Numbered from the stretch's first letter, positions 53,001-61,008 are shown. The stretch is 64,000 nt of DNA from Senegalimassilia faecalis (GCF_004135645.1 NZ_SDPW01000001.1:2294001-2358000); one strand, 5' to 3'. Notes: a model not told the origin generated them from the letters alone. Numbers and translations: made by a program.

Positions 53001-53670
53001 CGTCAAGAACCTCGGCGCTGTCAAGCACATCGAACGTGCCGCCAGACGTCAGCTTCGGATACACCGCGACAAACTCGTCGTATGCCTCCGTGTCAAGGTT
53101 GCGCAAACGTGCCGAAAAAGCCGAGTAGCCGAAGCCTGTCAGCTGCTCAAATCGCCTCATCGTTTCAGGGTAGCTAGCCTTCCACCGGTCAAGCACCCGT
53201 TGAGCTCCGTCATAATTCGTTTTTGGCATAAGACTTTCCAGCCCGTTTGCGCGCAGCGCGTTCCTAAGCGCGTTCAGCAACGAGTGGCGCAGGTCTGCGG
53301 TACTTCCGGAAACGACTACGGGCAGCAAGCGTTGACCCTCGGCAACGAACCTTTCCAGCGTTTCGCCAAAGCCAAGCCCACGTTCGTTGTATGCATTCAC
53401 GATATGATTGAAAAGAGCCGGATCTTTAATCCACATTGCAGTTAGAGCAGCAAGCACTACATGCGATTTGCCCTTGCCGTAAGCACCCACAAACAGCTTC
53501 GCCCGATGGTTGGAGGGAGAAACCACGTCGCGGATGATCTCCTCAAGATAGCGACAAACAGCATCGGTGGGAATCAGTCCCTTAACTTTCTCCTCAGAGC
53601 CAAAATCGAAATCGATGTTTACCGAAGTTTGGAAATCCTTGTTCGGCACAATCATGTCTTTAAGATTCAC
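50086..53670 (-). CDS. Large ATPase of the sulfur-modification operon (1194 residues)
   Basis: I chose GTG 53670 (AGGAG five bases upstream), nine bases after the DUF4007 stop. The N-terminal ATPase has LFVGAYGKGKSHVVLA (Walker A, about residues 58-73) and a Walker B-like GIYVVYDEFSKYLE (about 245), followed by LLLISHKSL (sensor-like). The rest is a very long mostly helical body (winged-helix-like RYVEG and helical repeats), with a Cys-containing WYVSLPQATRNCRI near 925. Overall size and architecture recall the large BREX/DUF-type ATPases (BrxC/PglY-like), but no PglZ or BrxL gene accompanies it. It probably drives DNA-dependent assembly or translocation of the complex. The precise family is uncertain. 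Confidence 0.7.
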   Translation of the reverse strand: MNLKDMIVPNKDFQTSVNIDFDFGSEEKVKGLIPTDAVCRYLEEIIRDVVSPSNHRAKLFVGAYGKGKSHVVLAALTAMWIKDPALFNHIVNAYNERGLGFGETLERFVAEGQRLLPVVVSGSTADLRHSLLNALRNALRANGLESLMPKTNYDGAQRVLDRWKASYPETMRRFEQLTGFGYSAFSARLRNLDTEAYDEFVAVYPKLTSGGTFDVLDSAEVLDVYENVLKCLKARGIAGIYVVYDEFSKYLETSIGKATVEDTRLLQDFAEACSRSGMSEQLHLLLISHKSLTNYIDADLPKEKVDGWRGVSGRFDEIEMFDDANQAYELMSAAIIKKEALWEKMLSARKGAFRNFLERAADRYRKRGLFDAEAASLVACGCYPLHPLTAYILPRLSEKVAQNERTLFTFLCATGKCTLGECLESANVFVTPDCVYDYFEPLLRREIYTSPLHKTYMLARAAIARVEDDALAIKIVKIIAAIDAVAQYDRLAPTRETIVELFGDCGVKAAEVDRALSRLVEGESVVYLRRSNALFKLKEATDVRIDAEVADRAEALRSSMTPVQILNASIRGKAVYPSRYNEERAIVRYFDCGFVDAAAIRSRKLGEPILHGGGDGEIVAIYCEIPDEEQELKQEAEDVLSCEPMTVVAFPRHFKRIDDALFRLEAARQLRAEAKDDVNLADEYEIVIEDYAEIVDGYIAGFFQPELLQSFYFINGEERREITRKRKLSEELSFLCDKTFGSTPRITSEALNKNELTGTAFSSRTKILKALCAPALAPNLGFVGNGQETSMARSALEKTGLVRNIDDGINDAGVLCANMADVIGVIEEFVRSASDATFQDLYDKLMGRELGIGMRKGPIPIYLALVLRRYKDEVKVTHDGEERPINEVLLDDIARNPGAYRITHLNWSPEMDAYLRALAEIFGCGQDRISRSVVAEEMRLWYVSLPQATRNCRIDHTHAGEGVCTSKERRAFFGAIKRIDVDTDVFLFERLPEVFGYPVGSVELIAAIAQEKSACDCYLAYCADGLAKALIALFDPNANDDVSLSSVLQDWVDAHPIARTRVFSGINNQVLGAVMLASGDDFVTVNRIAKAATALRMDDWNDNRFADFLRIVEGMKAEVESAKEEADDSPKDKVVISFTASDGTVTQKEFAPVEASKRSRLLKNEIVSCLSDMGAALSPEEKRQVVFEVLKGLC

Positions 53671-53678
53671 GGCGGCTC

Positions 53679-54593
53679 CTAACCAATGAGCTCGTAATAT
53701 CGGCTCAGACACTCTTCCTTGCTCATATCCGGCTGAGTAAGACGAATTACGTCAAGCCCCGCAGTACGAACGATTCTTAGCAACCCTTCATTCTCAAGTT
53801 CGTAAAGTTTTGAAAGAAGGCTTACGGAGTCAAAATTGAACAGGCAACCTGGCGAACACGGGCCACCAACAAGAGTTTCTAAGCGAATTTCAGCACCTGA
53901 GGCCCCATCAAAACGCTCTTGCATTAAGCAAATGCAATACAGGACAAGCAGCGCCGGCAGCATTGTCAAGTTTGCAGGCGTCTTGCGATAGCTTTTTCGG
54001 CCGCGATCTTCAATGTCGACAAGCCCAAGATCGCCAAACGGACAGTCAATGACGTTCTCCGGAGAAACGGGCTTTCGGCTTGTGCGATCGTGTGGAATAT
54101 ACGTGCTGAGAATGCAATTGAAGTCGGCTTCGAGCGAAGTGAGCGCAATTTCCTTTTTATCGTTATGATCGAAGACGAATTTGGTTAAACCACGCGTAAA
54201 GTCATCGCGAATGAAAGCGCTCATTTTGAACTCATTGAAGAAATAGTACCACGCAGCAGCGTCCTCTTGCGCAGAAGCAAGATTGCAGTGCAGCGCAAAC
54301 AGCGTCCCCACTTCTTCGGTGTAAGGGTCATTTTCGAGAATAATGTTCCCAAGTTCAGTGAGTTCATGCGCACGTTTGCGCCCGTCAACATATTGCACCA
54401 GACCAAGCGTTTGCATCCAATAACGCAAAGCAACTACCTGATTCGAGCCGAGACCAAGCTCATCCATTGCCTCTTTGCTATTGCTTGGCATCAAAAGCGA
54501 AGCGCCTTTTTGAGCAGTGACCGCCCGCAGCCCTTTGCTCAACCACCCCTTGCGAATAAAAAACGACTGGTGGGCTTTAAATTTCATCTGCAT
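53679..54593 (-). CDS. DUF4007 family protein
   Basis: 304 residues. Starts ATG 54593 with GAAGGAAGAG, four bases after the CysH-like gene; a second ATG at 54587 is also possible. Recognisable DUF4007 features are the N-terminal HQSFFIRKGWLSKGLRAV, GSNQVVALRYWMQTLGLV and the later FDSVSLLSKLYELENEGLL with a winged-helix look. Members are found next to PAPS-reductase-like genes in phosphorothioation-related operons. Function is unknown; it probably binds DNA or the modification enzyme. No catalytic residues stand out. Confidence 0.75.
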   Translation of the reverse strand: MQMKFKAHQSFFIRKGWLSKGLRAVTAQKGASLLMPSNSKEAMDELGLGSNQVVALRYWMQTLGLVQYVDGRKRAHELTELGNIILENDPYTEEVGTLFALHCNLASAQEDAAAWYYFFNEFKMSAFIRDDFTRGLTKFVFDHNDKKEIALTSLEADFNCILSTYIPHDRTSRKPVSPENVIDCPFGDLGLVDIEDRGRKSYRKTPANLTMLPALLVLYCICLMQERFDGASGAEIRLETLVGGPCSPGCLFNFDSVSLLSKLYELENEGLLRIVRTAGLDVIRLTQPDMSKEECLSRYYELIG

Positions 54594-54596
54594 TCG

Positions 54597-56312
54597 TTAC
54601 TCTTCCTTCGTTCGGAGGTACTTGCGCATAAGGCAACCCCCTTCAAGGTATTTATCAGTCACGCACTGCCTGCAATGAGTACATTTGCGCGGGTCAATTC
54701 TGTACTCGTCGCCCGTCAAGCTGATTGCGCCAAAGCGGCAAAGCCCTTCGCATTTAAGGCACTGTCGACAAGCGTTGAATTTCACAACTTGGTATTTCGC
54801 CATACGCAGCAGGGATTCTTGATCGGCGGTTTGCAGAACCCTTACTTTGGCAGCGTACTCGTATCCAGGCTGCCTAAATGGCATGATGGATATCAAAGGC
54901 TCTCTGGTTCGGTGGTCTACGATAACTTTTTCATCAAGAAGCGGCCTCCCAAGCCCCGGTGCGTAATCGCCAATAGGCGTCATCAGGCCAACCAGCTCGT
55001 CGGAATAGGGACGCGCAAGCGAAAAAATCATTGCACTATCGTCGGTTGTGCAATGGCTCGCCTCAACACGCACGGTACTTGCGGCGGCAACGCCATTCCC
55101 CCCCTGCCGCGCCTTCCATTTGCCAGTATCCACATACACTTCCGGGTCTGGTTTCCCGATTCTTTTTGCGAACGCCACCAGGAAATCATGCCATTTCGTG
55201 GCCGCCTCGGGCATGTACACCTGCGAAAGGAATTGAGCCCTCGCATTGTTGTTCGGACAGCACCAACACCCAACGCGATCGTAGCCAAGACGATAGGCAT
55301 CGTTGAAGTCAATGCCCTCGGAAAGGATATACAGCCATACATCGATATCGTTCCAATAGAAAATAGGGGCGGCAACTTTTTGCCTCTGGATTTTGACCGC
55401 ATCGGCACTGTCTTCGATACGGTTGTATTTGCTTCGCGAAACCGACTCGCCTTTGCGAATGCCATAGTACGTCAAAATCGGCTCATCGCCATACAGCCCC
55501 TTAAAGGCGCGAGAAATTGGGCCTGTTTTGAACATCGAGCAACACCAGCGCATCATGCGCGCAGGCGGGCCAATCACATCGGCAACCTCATAAAAGTCCT
55601 GCTCATAGTTCTTCGCGGTTTTAAATATGGCAAGCGGATGACTCTCGCGAAAGCGCTTGGCATATTCGATGGTACTCGGGAATTCAAGCGTAGTATCCCC
55701 AAAGATATGGACAAGATACGGGTTGCTCAATGCACGCACCACGATATCGGCAGTAACCGTTGAGTCCTTTCCGCCCGAGAAGGAGACCACAAGATTCTCT
55801 TCCGGATATCTCTCGGACGCCTTAACCACGAAATCGCAAGCTTCGAGAATTAGCGCATCAAGATGAGACTTGTTCGCCTTGACGAACAAGCTGATGTTCC
55901 GGTTGAAGTATTCATACCCATTGTTGTTGCTATGCTCTGCAATCTTAGATCTAATATGGTCAGCATCCATATTCCGTATCTCAGAAACCGTTAAACTGCA
56001 GGGCTTCCCATTCACATAGTATTTTCCGCCCGAAGCCCATACGGAAGAATCGGCGTATGCGAAGGGCTCTGCCGTCATAGCTTCGAAAAGGAGACGCTCT
56101 TCGGGGAAAACCGGACGCAAGTCAGCACAAAGATACGCGGCCTCATGACCGCAGATAGGACACTGAATGCGCCGTTGAACTGGTGTTTCTATTATAGGTA
56201 TATTGCACGACTCGCACCAATAAACAACGTGCGGTGCTACCTCGACGGTTTCTTGACCGCACTCGGGGCATGTGTCGCCGTCAGTATATCGGTTGCATTT
56301 CGTGCAGTACAT
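54597..56312 (-). CDS. CysH/DndC-like sulfur-transfer ATP pyrophosphatase with zinc ribbons and ferredoxin tail
   Basis: 571 residues from ATG 56312 (GGAG five bases upstream); ATG 56327 is an alternative. N-terminal zinc ribbons: CTKC...CPEC and CESC...CPIC (about residues 3-60). The core is a PAPS-reductase/DndC-type PP-loop domain, VVSFSGGKDSTVTADIV (about 178), with FGDTTLEFPSTIEY, MMRWCCSMFKTGP and GCWCCPNNN. The C-terminus carries two iron-sulfur-type clusters, CRQCLKCEGLC and CTHCRQCVTDKY (about 515-565). DndC uses ATP and a persulfide plus an Fe-S centre to place sulfur in the DNA backbone; the fused ferredoxin is unlike classical DndC. It is the first gene of the operon, behind a 38-bp palindrome. 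Confidence 0.8.
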   Translation of the reverse strand: MYCTKCNRYTDGDTCPECGQETVEVAPHVVYWCESCNIPIIETPVQRRIQCPICGHEAAYLCADLRPVFPEERLLFEAMTAEPFAYADSSVWASGGKYYVNGKPCSLTVSEIRNMDADHIRSKIAEHSNNNGYEYFNRNISLFVKANKSHLDALILEACDFVVKASERYPEENLVVSFSGGKDSTVTADIVVRALSNPYLVHIFGDTTLEFPSTIEYAKRFRESHPLAIFKTAKNYEQDFYEVADVIGPPARMMRWCCSMFKTGPISRAFKGLYGDEPILTYYGIRKGESVSRSKYNRIEDSADAVKIQRQKVAAPIFYWNDIDVWLYILSEGIDFNDAYRLGYDRVGCWCCPNNNARAQFLSQVYMPEAATKWHDFLVAFAKRIGKPDPEVYVDTGKWKARQGGNGVAAASTVRVEASHCTTDDSAMIFSLARPYSDELVGLMTPIGDYAPGLGRPLLDEKVIVDHRTREPLISIMPFRQPGYEYAAKVRVLQTADQESLLRMAKYQVVKFNACRQCLKCEGLCRFGAISLTGDEYRIDPRKCTHCRQCVTDKYLEGGCLMRKYLRTKEE

Positions 56313-56329
56313 TGCCTCTCCGCTCATAC

Positions 56330-56367
56330 AAACTAGCCCTTGGATATCGATATCCAAGGGCTAGTTT
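56330..56367. promoter_or_regulatory. 38-bp perfect palindrome at the 5' end of the sulfur-modification operon
   Basis: AAACTAGCCCTTGGATATC and its exact complement with no loop (19-bp arms). It lies 3 bp before ATG 56327 and 18 bp before ATG 56312, so it would form a strong hairpin in the 5' mRNA leader or bind a large dimeric regulator. T-rich ends also allow transcription termination on either strand. Confidence 0.65.
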
Positions 56368-56478
56368 AGCAGAAGGCGCTCCCGAGAAAGTGACAAAGGA
56401 TATGAGCAAAAAACCCTATAGCAAATCACATATATCTGTCAAGAACTTACCGCAACCATCGATTCCCTAAGTTTGAAT

Positions 56479-57273
56479 TCACGCGAAGCAAGCCGAAGGC
56501 AGCAGAGACAGCAACCCACCAAACAGAACAAGAGCCAAACCAATCCCAAGAACAATCCCAGAGCGAACTTTCGAAGAACTTTCGCCGACAATAAGCCCAA
56601 TAACACCGGCAAAGGAGAAGAACCCGCCAAGAACCATCAGATTAATTACCACCATCCCCGCAGATCCCACGCTCAGCGCGTTAGCGTTAATGTTGACGAG
56701 CGTAAAAATAGCTGCGAAAACGGCCATCAACGTTAACGTGTTAGCATAAACGCGACGCTCCATCGACTTCAGCTCATCTTTCTTTTGCTCGAGCTCCTTG
56801 ATTTCGTCCTTATAAATGTTGGAGTAGTCACCTAGGCCCTGAAAATCAAACTCGTCTGAAAACGCACCCTGATATGGCTTTTGAACCTTGTCCACTTGCT
56901 CAAAAGCTATTTGAGCAATCCCTTTACCGGTGTCGAGATCGATCGAATCAGAGCTAACGTTTGTTATACGGAAGAAGACCTTTGTCTTATGACCCGGAAA
57001 ATACAGCGGGGCATCGAGCGTCAAACCCTGTCTGAGTCTCGAGTTCTTAATCAACACCCTCGCAGCGATATCGTTCGGCAGATAAATATCCTCAATGCTC
57101 GAAACGAAAGCAGAATCCCCGGGATTTAGCGTAATCTCGCCTAGTCTTTTGTTGTCCTTATAAAAAGAATGAGTCCTCAAATCATAGGACACCGGGCCAA
57201 CGTTTCCTTGTTCGGCTCCCCGTAAAACACCGTCGCTTATGAGCTTTTTGATATCACTATCACCGAGCAACAT
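56479..57273 (-). CDS. Membrane-anchored dCTP deaminase/dUTPase-like protein lacking the catalytic Glu
   Basis: 264 residues; ATG 57273 with GAAGG. Residues 1-160 resemble dCTP deaminase/dUTPase: VGPVSYDLRTHSFY, IYLPNDIAARVLIKNSRL, GLTLDAPLYFPGH, then KTKVFFRITN and GKGIAQIAFEQVD. In Dcd enzymes the strand after the DPG turn ends in LE(F/L), the Glu that deaminates dCTP; here the equivalent is an Arg (FFRITN), so deamination is unlikely though nucleotide binding may remain. A coiled coil (about 165-187, KELEQKKDELKSMERRVY) leads into three hydrophobic helices (about 188-208, 212-238, 244-263). This looks like a nucleotide sensor fused to a membrane effector. It lies just upstream of the sulfur-modification operon on the same strand. 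Confidence 0.65.
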   Translation of the reverse strand: MLLGDSDIKKLISDGVLRGAEQGNVGPVSYDLRTHSFYKDNKRLGEITLNPGDSAFVSSIEDIYLPNDIAARVLIKNSRLRQGLTLDAPLYFPGHKTKVFFRITNVSSDSIDLDTGKGIAQIAFEQVDKVQKPYQGAFSDEFDFQGLGDYSNIYKDEIKELEQKKDELKSMERRVYANTLTLMAVFAAIFTLVNINANALSVGSAGMVVINLMVLGGFFSFAGVIGLIVGESSSKVRSGIVLGIGLALVLFGGLLSLLPSACFA

Positions 57274-57439
57274 AGCAGAGCCTTCTTTCGTTTCAGCGCT
57301 ATAACGCTATTGCCCCTATAAACAATACACGGCATCAAGAATGCACATCCCCGATACCTCTGCTCGTATTCTATACTTATTTCGACACGGCTCAAAACAA
57401 AGCCAGGAATCAACGCATTAGGTGTTTTTCTTGTCCGGT

Positions 57440-57744
57440 TTAATGCCAATAACACCCACAATGAAAATGCGTGTTGCCCCCCGAGTCGGGCAGCAACACC
57501 TTCAAAGTCTCACGAAGCACCATGGAGCTAGCGCGGAAGTTGTCGGAGTTGGACTTCATGGTCGGGCGGTACACGCCCACCATCAGCCTCTGCTTGCCCT
57601 CGTAGACCAGCGACATCACGCGGTCGACCACCTGGTCGGCCACGAAGCCCTTGCGGGTGCGGTTGGACTCCACGATCGCCTCGATGAGGTTCTGCGGCAC
57701 GTCCTTGTAGTTGGCCAGCAGCTGCTTGGCGTCCTTGGGAAGGC
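57440..57744 (-). pseudogene. UDP-glucose 6-dehydrogenase gene fragment
   Basis: Reads [20 protein letters not shown], then [20 protein letters not shown] and [20 protein letters not shown], matching the C-terminal domain of the intact copy at 61138-62397 at about 80% of positions in this stretch, then losing similarity. It abuts the SecB-like stop codon exactly at 57745. The rest of the gene is absent, so it is a recombination scar. Confidence 0.8.
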
Positions 57745-58218
57745 CTACCCCAAATTCTCCAAATCATCCGACGCATGAAGCGAGGCGACGAATCCATAGG
57801 GGTCGATGGCGGGAAGGGTTTGCTTCCCGACAACACTTTCGGCAGTGATGTTTTCAACAACCGCTCGTATCTTGCCGTAGGCGATAGACACCGTGTTGGC
57901 CATCACGAACGCCTCTTTTTCGCTTTCCTGCATGGCCGGCAATGATGCCTCAGGGATAGCCACCACCATGCCAAGCTTGCACGAGGCCGAAAAAGCCGGT
58001 TCGCAGCCCTCTTCGTCAACGGACCAATTGCCCACGGCCTCCAATACGCACTTGCATAAGCGGTTGCCATCGGAAAACTTTGGCGAAGCAAACGAAGAGT
58101 TCATCGTCAAAGAAAGATATGTCTCCCCTCCCGAAAAACCGTCCGCCACGGACAAGCCGAGACCGAGGACCTTCGAGTCAACAATCTCGACAGGGGAAAG
58201 CCAGTTTCCTGCGCTCAT
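57745..58218 (-). CDS. SecB-like chaperone of a toxin-antitoxin-chaperone module
   Basis: 157 residues; the ATG overlaps the antitoxin stop (ATGA). The pattern fits the SecB fold: N-terminal strands with alternating hydrophobics ([30 protein letters not shown]), a central strand [19 protein letters not shown] and the C-terminal [16 protein letters not shown] followed by [15 protein letters not shown], which corresponds to the SecB LFPYAR-LPPINF region. SecB-like chaperones in TAC systems fold and protect the antitoxin. Similarity to housekeeping SecB is remote, so the call rests on context as well as pattern. Confidence 0.6.
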   Translation of the reverse strand: MSAGNWLSPVEIVDSKVLGLGLSVADGFSGGETYLSLTMNSSFASPKFSDGNRLCKCVLEAVGNWSVDEEGCEPAFSASCKLGMVVAIPEASLPAMQESEKEAFVMANTVSIAYGKIRAVVENITAESVVGKQTLPAIDPYGFVASLHASDDLENLG

Positions 58219-58700
58219 GCCGCAACCCTCCTAAGGGGCAGCGCCGTTACCGCCTTAGCATCGAAGGAAACGCTCGCGCTTCCGGAAGCAGACGCATCCA
58301 TCGTAAATATCCCGCTATCCGAAGCGGCCAACGTCGTCTCTTTAGGAACGAGCACGGTGGCAGTCGCGTTCTCGTCGTCCAGATCAACGTAGCTCACGCC
58401 ACCAGTTTCTTCCAAACGGATAGGCGCGACTTCGCAACCCAGCGCCACCGCAACCTTGGCCATGGTCTTGAGGGTCATGTTGGAATCATCGGAAAGCAGC
58501 TTCGACACCGCCGCAGGGCTCACGCCAAGCAGCTGAGCCAAATCCTTGCGCTTGAGCCCGAGTTTCTTGAGGCGCATGAACACTTCCGCCTCGAAGTCCA
58601 AGGCCATCTTGGCCGCAACGTTTTCAAAAGAAGGCTTCAAAGGCTCATCAACGCCGAGGAATTCCTCTCGCGACACCCTCATAGCCATGTCATTCACCAT
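58215..58700 (-). CDS. HigA-type HTH antitoxin
   Basis: 161 residues; start at 58700 overlaps the toxin end by 11 bases; a downstream ATG at 58688 is better spaced from its SD, so the true start may be there. A Cro/CI-type helix-turn-helix is clear: KKLGLKRKDLAQLLGVSPAA followed by SKLLSDDSNMTLKTM (about residues 43-80). The C-terminal part is a beta-rich, Ser/Ala-rich tail of about 70 residues, unusual for HigA and probably the chaperone-addiction (ChAD-like) region recognised by the SecB-like protein that follows. Confidence 0.75.
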   Translation of the reverse strand: MVNDMAMRVSREEFLGVDEPLKPSFENVAAKMALDFEAEVFMRLKKLGLKRKDLAQLLGVSPAAVSKLLSDDSNMTLKTMAKVAVALGCEVAPIRLEETGGVSYVDLDDENATATVLVPKETTLAASDSGIFTMDASASGSASVSFDAKAVTALPLRRVAA

Positions 58701-59106
58701 CCTCTACTAGCCGAGCAGCATGCGTGACCAGCGGTTCTACCTGCTTCAGCATATCGTTCATGGACTTGTGCTTGTGCGCCTCGAAAGCGTCTAGCATCAC
58801 GAAGGCCTTTCGTTTCTTGCTCCAATAGGTAAGCACTCGCCACGTTTTGCCAAACCTGCGTATTTCGATGAGGCTCAGTTTCGTGCCCTTAATCGTGTCA
58901 AATCGATTCGTATTGAATGCAAACTCGGTTCCAAGCTCGTAGCCGAGTTCGTCGATTCTCTCAATCAGGTCATAAAGGGCGCTCAATGCGCCCATGTCTT
59001 TCTTGAATCTTTTCTGGAGTACGTCTTTCCCCGAAGCCTCATCCCCATCGACGAGCAGATAGAAGAAATCAGCTATCTGCTTAAGCTGCCAACTATCTTC
59101 CTCCAT
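58690..59106 (-). CDS. RelE/HigB-like toxin
   Basis: 138 residues from ATG 59106 (AAGGAG six bases upstream). The phage Gp49/HigB-like pattern is visible: GYELGTEFAFNTNRFDTIKG, LSLIEIRRFGKTWRVLTYW and KKRKAFVMLDAFEAHKH, then a helical tail. Such toxins are ribosome-dependent mRNA endonucleases. It heads a three-gene unit with an HTH antitoxin and a SecB-like chaperone, all overlapping by a few bases. Confidence 0.75.
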   Translation of the reverse strand: MEEDSWQLKQIADFFYLLVDGDEASGKDVLQKRFKKDMGALSALYDLIERIDELGYELGTEFAFNTNRFDTIKGTKLSLIEIRRFGKTWRVLTYWSKKRKAFVMLDAFEAHKHKSMNDMLKQVEPLVTHAARLVEDGE

Positions 59107-59138
59107 CCACTCTCCTTGTTGAATAACCGATAGCATTA

Positions 59139-59154
59139 TTAACTTACAGGTTAA
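59139..59154. promoter_or_regulatory. Operator-like inverted repeat before the HigB gene
   Basis: TTAAC-TTACAG-GTTAA, 33 bp upstream of the toxin start, in an AT-rich stretch suited to a promoter. HigA-type proteins bind such sites. Confidence 0.4.
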
Positions 59155-59208
59155 TTCTGTTGAAAGCAAGTAATTACTCAAGATTGTCGGAAGCCAGAAA
59201 AGACAGAG

Positions 59209-59235
59209 CGCCGAGGGGGAGCATCCCCCTCGGCG
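59209..59235 (-). terminator. Strong hairpin upstream of the HigBA promoter
   Basis: CGCCGAGGGGGA pairs with TCCCCCTCGGCG across GCA (12-bp perfect stem). It lies between the rmlB fragment (stop at 59417) and the HigB promoter on the minus strand, so it most likely terminates transcription from the former polysaccharide operon. Confidence 0.6.
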
Positions 59236-59416
59236 TAACGGAACATGTGCGAGAGGACATCCCCCGCGTCTTGGACGAGACCATTGCGGGCCTCCGATTC
59301 TTTTGCAGCATGGCCACATCGCCCCGCCCAGCCGCATTTCGAACGCGAATTTGCCGTGGGCAACCTCGCAGTCAACTCGGCTGCAGGTCCAAGCGGGAAT
59401 AGCCGCCGGGCACCCC

Positions 59417-59899
<483 letters not shown>

Positions 59900-59918
59900 T
59901 CAATGGTAGAATCATTGC

Positions 59919-60023
59919 TGCATAAGCCGACTTGAGTGGAACAAAGCTGGGTCCCCGAATGGGGGTAGGCGCTTTAGCAGCTGCTTAGAATTCCCTTGCT
60001 CCTGGGGTCGGCTTTACTTTTTC
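59919..60023 (+). ncRNA. Candidate structured small RNA beside the DUF3644 HEPN gene
   Basis: An extended -10 (TGGTAGAAT, 59904-59912) precedes a segment with several compatible helices: outer AAGCCGAC (59924-59931) with GTCGGCTT (60007-60014); inner GAG/CTC and GGAA/TTCC; AAAGC/GCTTT; and an apical CCCC-GAAT-GGGG. The 3' side runs into ACTTTTTC, usable as a terminator. It is convergent with and partly antisense to the end of the 28-residue ORF. HEPN-type Abi proteins are known to be paired with RNA antitoxins, so an RNA partner is plausible. Confidence 0.5.
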
Positions 60024-60100
60024 TTGCCTTTGCGTTTCTCGATCTCCTTGCGCATGCCGTCAATTACGCCACTAGGGTTCTTGATAAGCTCTTGGACCAT
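60014..60100 (-). CDS. 28-residue basic peptide coupled to the DUF3644 gene
   Basis: ATG 60100 overlaps the DUF3644 stop (TAATG). The product MVQELIKNPSGVIDGMRKEI plus a Lys/Arg tail ending KGKKK is helical and very basic. Coupling is the main support. It might be a genuine small partner, or a tail exposed by a stop codon; the antisense small-RNA candidate overlaps only its last codons. Confidence 0.4.
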   Translation of the reverse strand: MVQELIKNPSGVIDGMRKEIEKRKGKKK

Positions 60101-61008
60101 TATGTCGACAGCCTGCTGCGAATAGCCCCAACTAGGCTGTTCCCCCAAAGAGCAAAATTGTAGGAGTAGCTCTCGTTGCCCTTCATCTCGTAAAAGTCCG
60201 CAAATACCTGAAAATGGTAATTGTTGAATTCCTTGGGCTCGCCATTCACCATAACGCAGACGCCCGCCTTGGCTAGCTTCGCCCGAATAAACCGAACTGC
60301 CGTCTTGGTGCGATACTTATATTTGTTGATAGGGTCGGTCAAAGTACGTAGGATTGTGGCGGCGGCATCCGCATCGGAAGCGATTCGAACCGAAAAATCG
60401 GCGTCCTTCTTCTTAGTAAGCCACAATTCAGTCGAATAGGGCACGGCTCCGACGGTTCCTTCCGCCGCGATATTAGCACCCAAAGTCAGCATCTTTTCGA
60501 CAATTTCTTTCGAGTATCGCGCGCGAATCGAATCGATATCGACACTCCCCCTACGCACAGAAAGCGCAAGGTAGTTTTCGGGAATTCTATCGCTAATCTC
60601 AATCCCGTGAAATTCCCTCAGCTTCTCGTCATAACGCTCAACGCAATATTGCAGCACCGGACCATAAAATAGCTCATACTCATCCGTAACATAGTGCGTA
60701 CTTGTATTGCGAAGCTCAATAACAATCTCGAGATTACGCCGAAGGGGATCATTTGCATTGGTAAACACCTTCTTTACGCGATCCGTCAAGGAGAGAGACC
60801 TGTCGCTATCCGGGTAAAACACAGCAGATTCGCCAAGGGTTTTCGAAATGTGGGCCTTGAGCATTAGCTCCCAGGCATTGCACAAAAAGAAGCAGCAGCC
60901 TTCTGCGTGATACCTTATTGTCGGCCGGTTATACAGCTCAATAGCCAAGAGAAACGCCTCTTGGGATTTATCAATCAGTCTATTGACCACGTCCATCGCA
61001 TCGATCAT
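60100..61008 (-). CDS. DUF3644-like HEPN protein (putative RNase of an Abi/toxin system)
   Basis: 302 residues. I chose ATG 61008 (AGAGGA upstream) over GTG 61026. The N-terminal helical bundle has AFLLAIELYNRPTIRYHAEG and FFLCNAWELMLKAHI, followed by VIELRNTSTHYVTDEYE (about residue 98), where RNTSTH is the HEPN RxxxxH ribonuclease motif. The C-terminal half is less defined. DUF3644 proteins are found in defence islands. The promoter region has TATAAT with a CGTTC-A-GAACG palindrome beside it. Its neighbours are a coupled 28-residue ORF and a convergent structured RNA. Confidence 0.7.
   Translation of the reverse strand: MIDAMDVVNRLIDKSQEAFLLAIELYNRPTIRYHAEGCCFFLCNAWELMLKAHISKTLGESAVFYPDSDRSLSLTDRVKKVFTNANDPLRRNLEIVIELRNTSTHYVTDEYELFYGPVLQYCVERYDEKLREFHGIEISDRIPENYLALSVRRGSVDIDSIRARYSKEIVEKMLTLGANIAAEGTVGAVPYSTELWLTKKKDADFSVRIASDADAAATILRTLTDPINKYKYRTKTAVRFIRAKLAKAGVCVMVNGEPKEFNNYHFQVFADFYEMKGNESYSYNFALWGNSLVGAIRSRLST

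Noticed and set aside
50086-56312. BREX system
   Set aside because: Although the large ATPase resembles BrxC/PglY-type proteins, no PglZ alkaline-phosphatase-like, BrxL Lon-like or methyltransferase gene is present.
59919-60023. tmRNA, 6S RNA or another housekeeping RNA
   Set aside because: No tRNA-like ends, no tag ORF and too short for 6S; the position beside a HEPN gene suggests a private partner instead.
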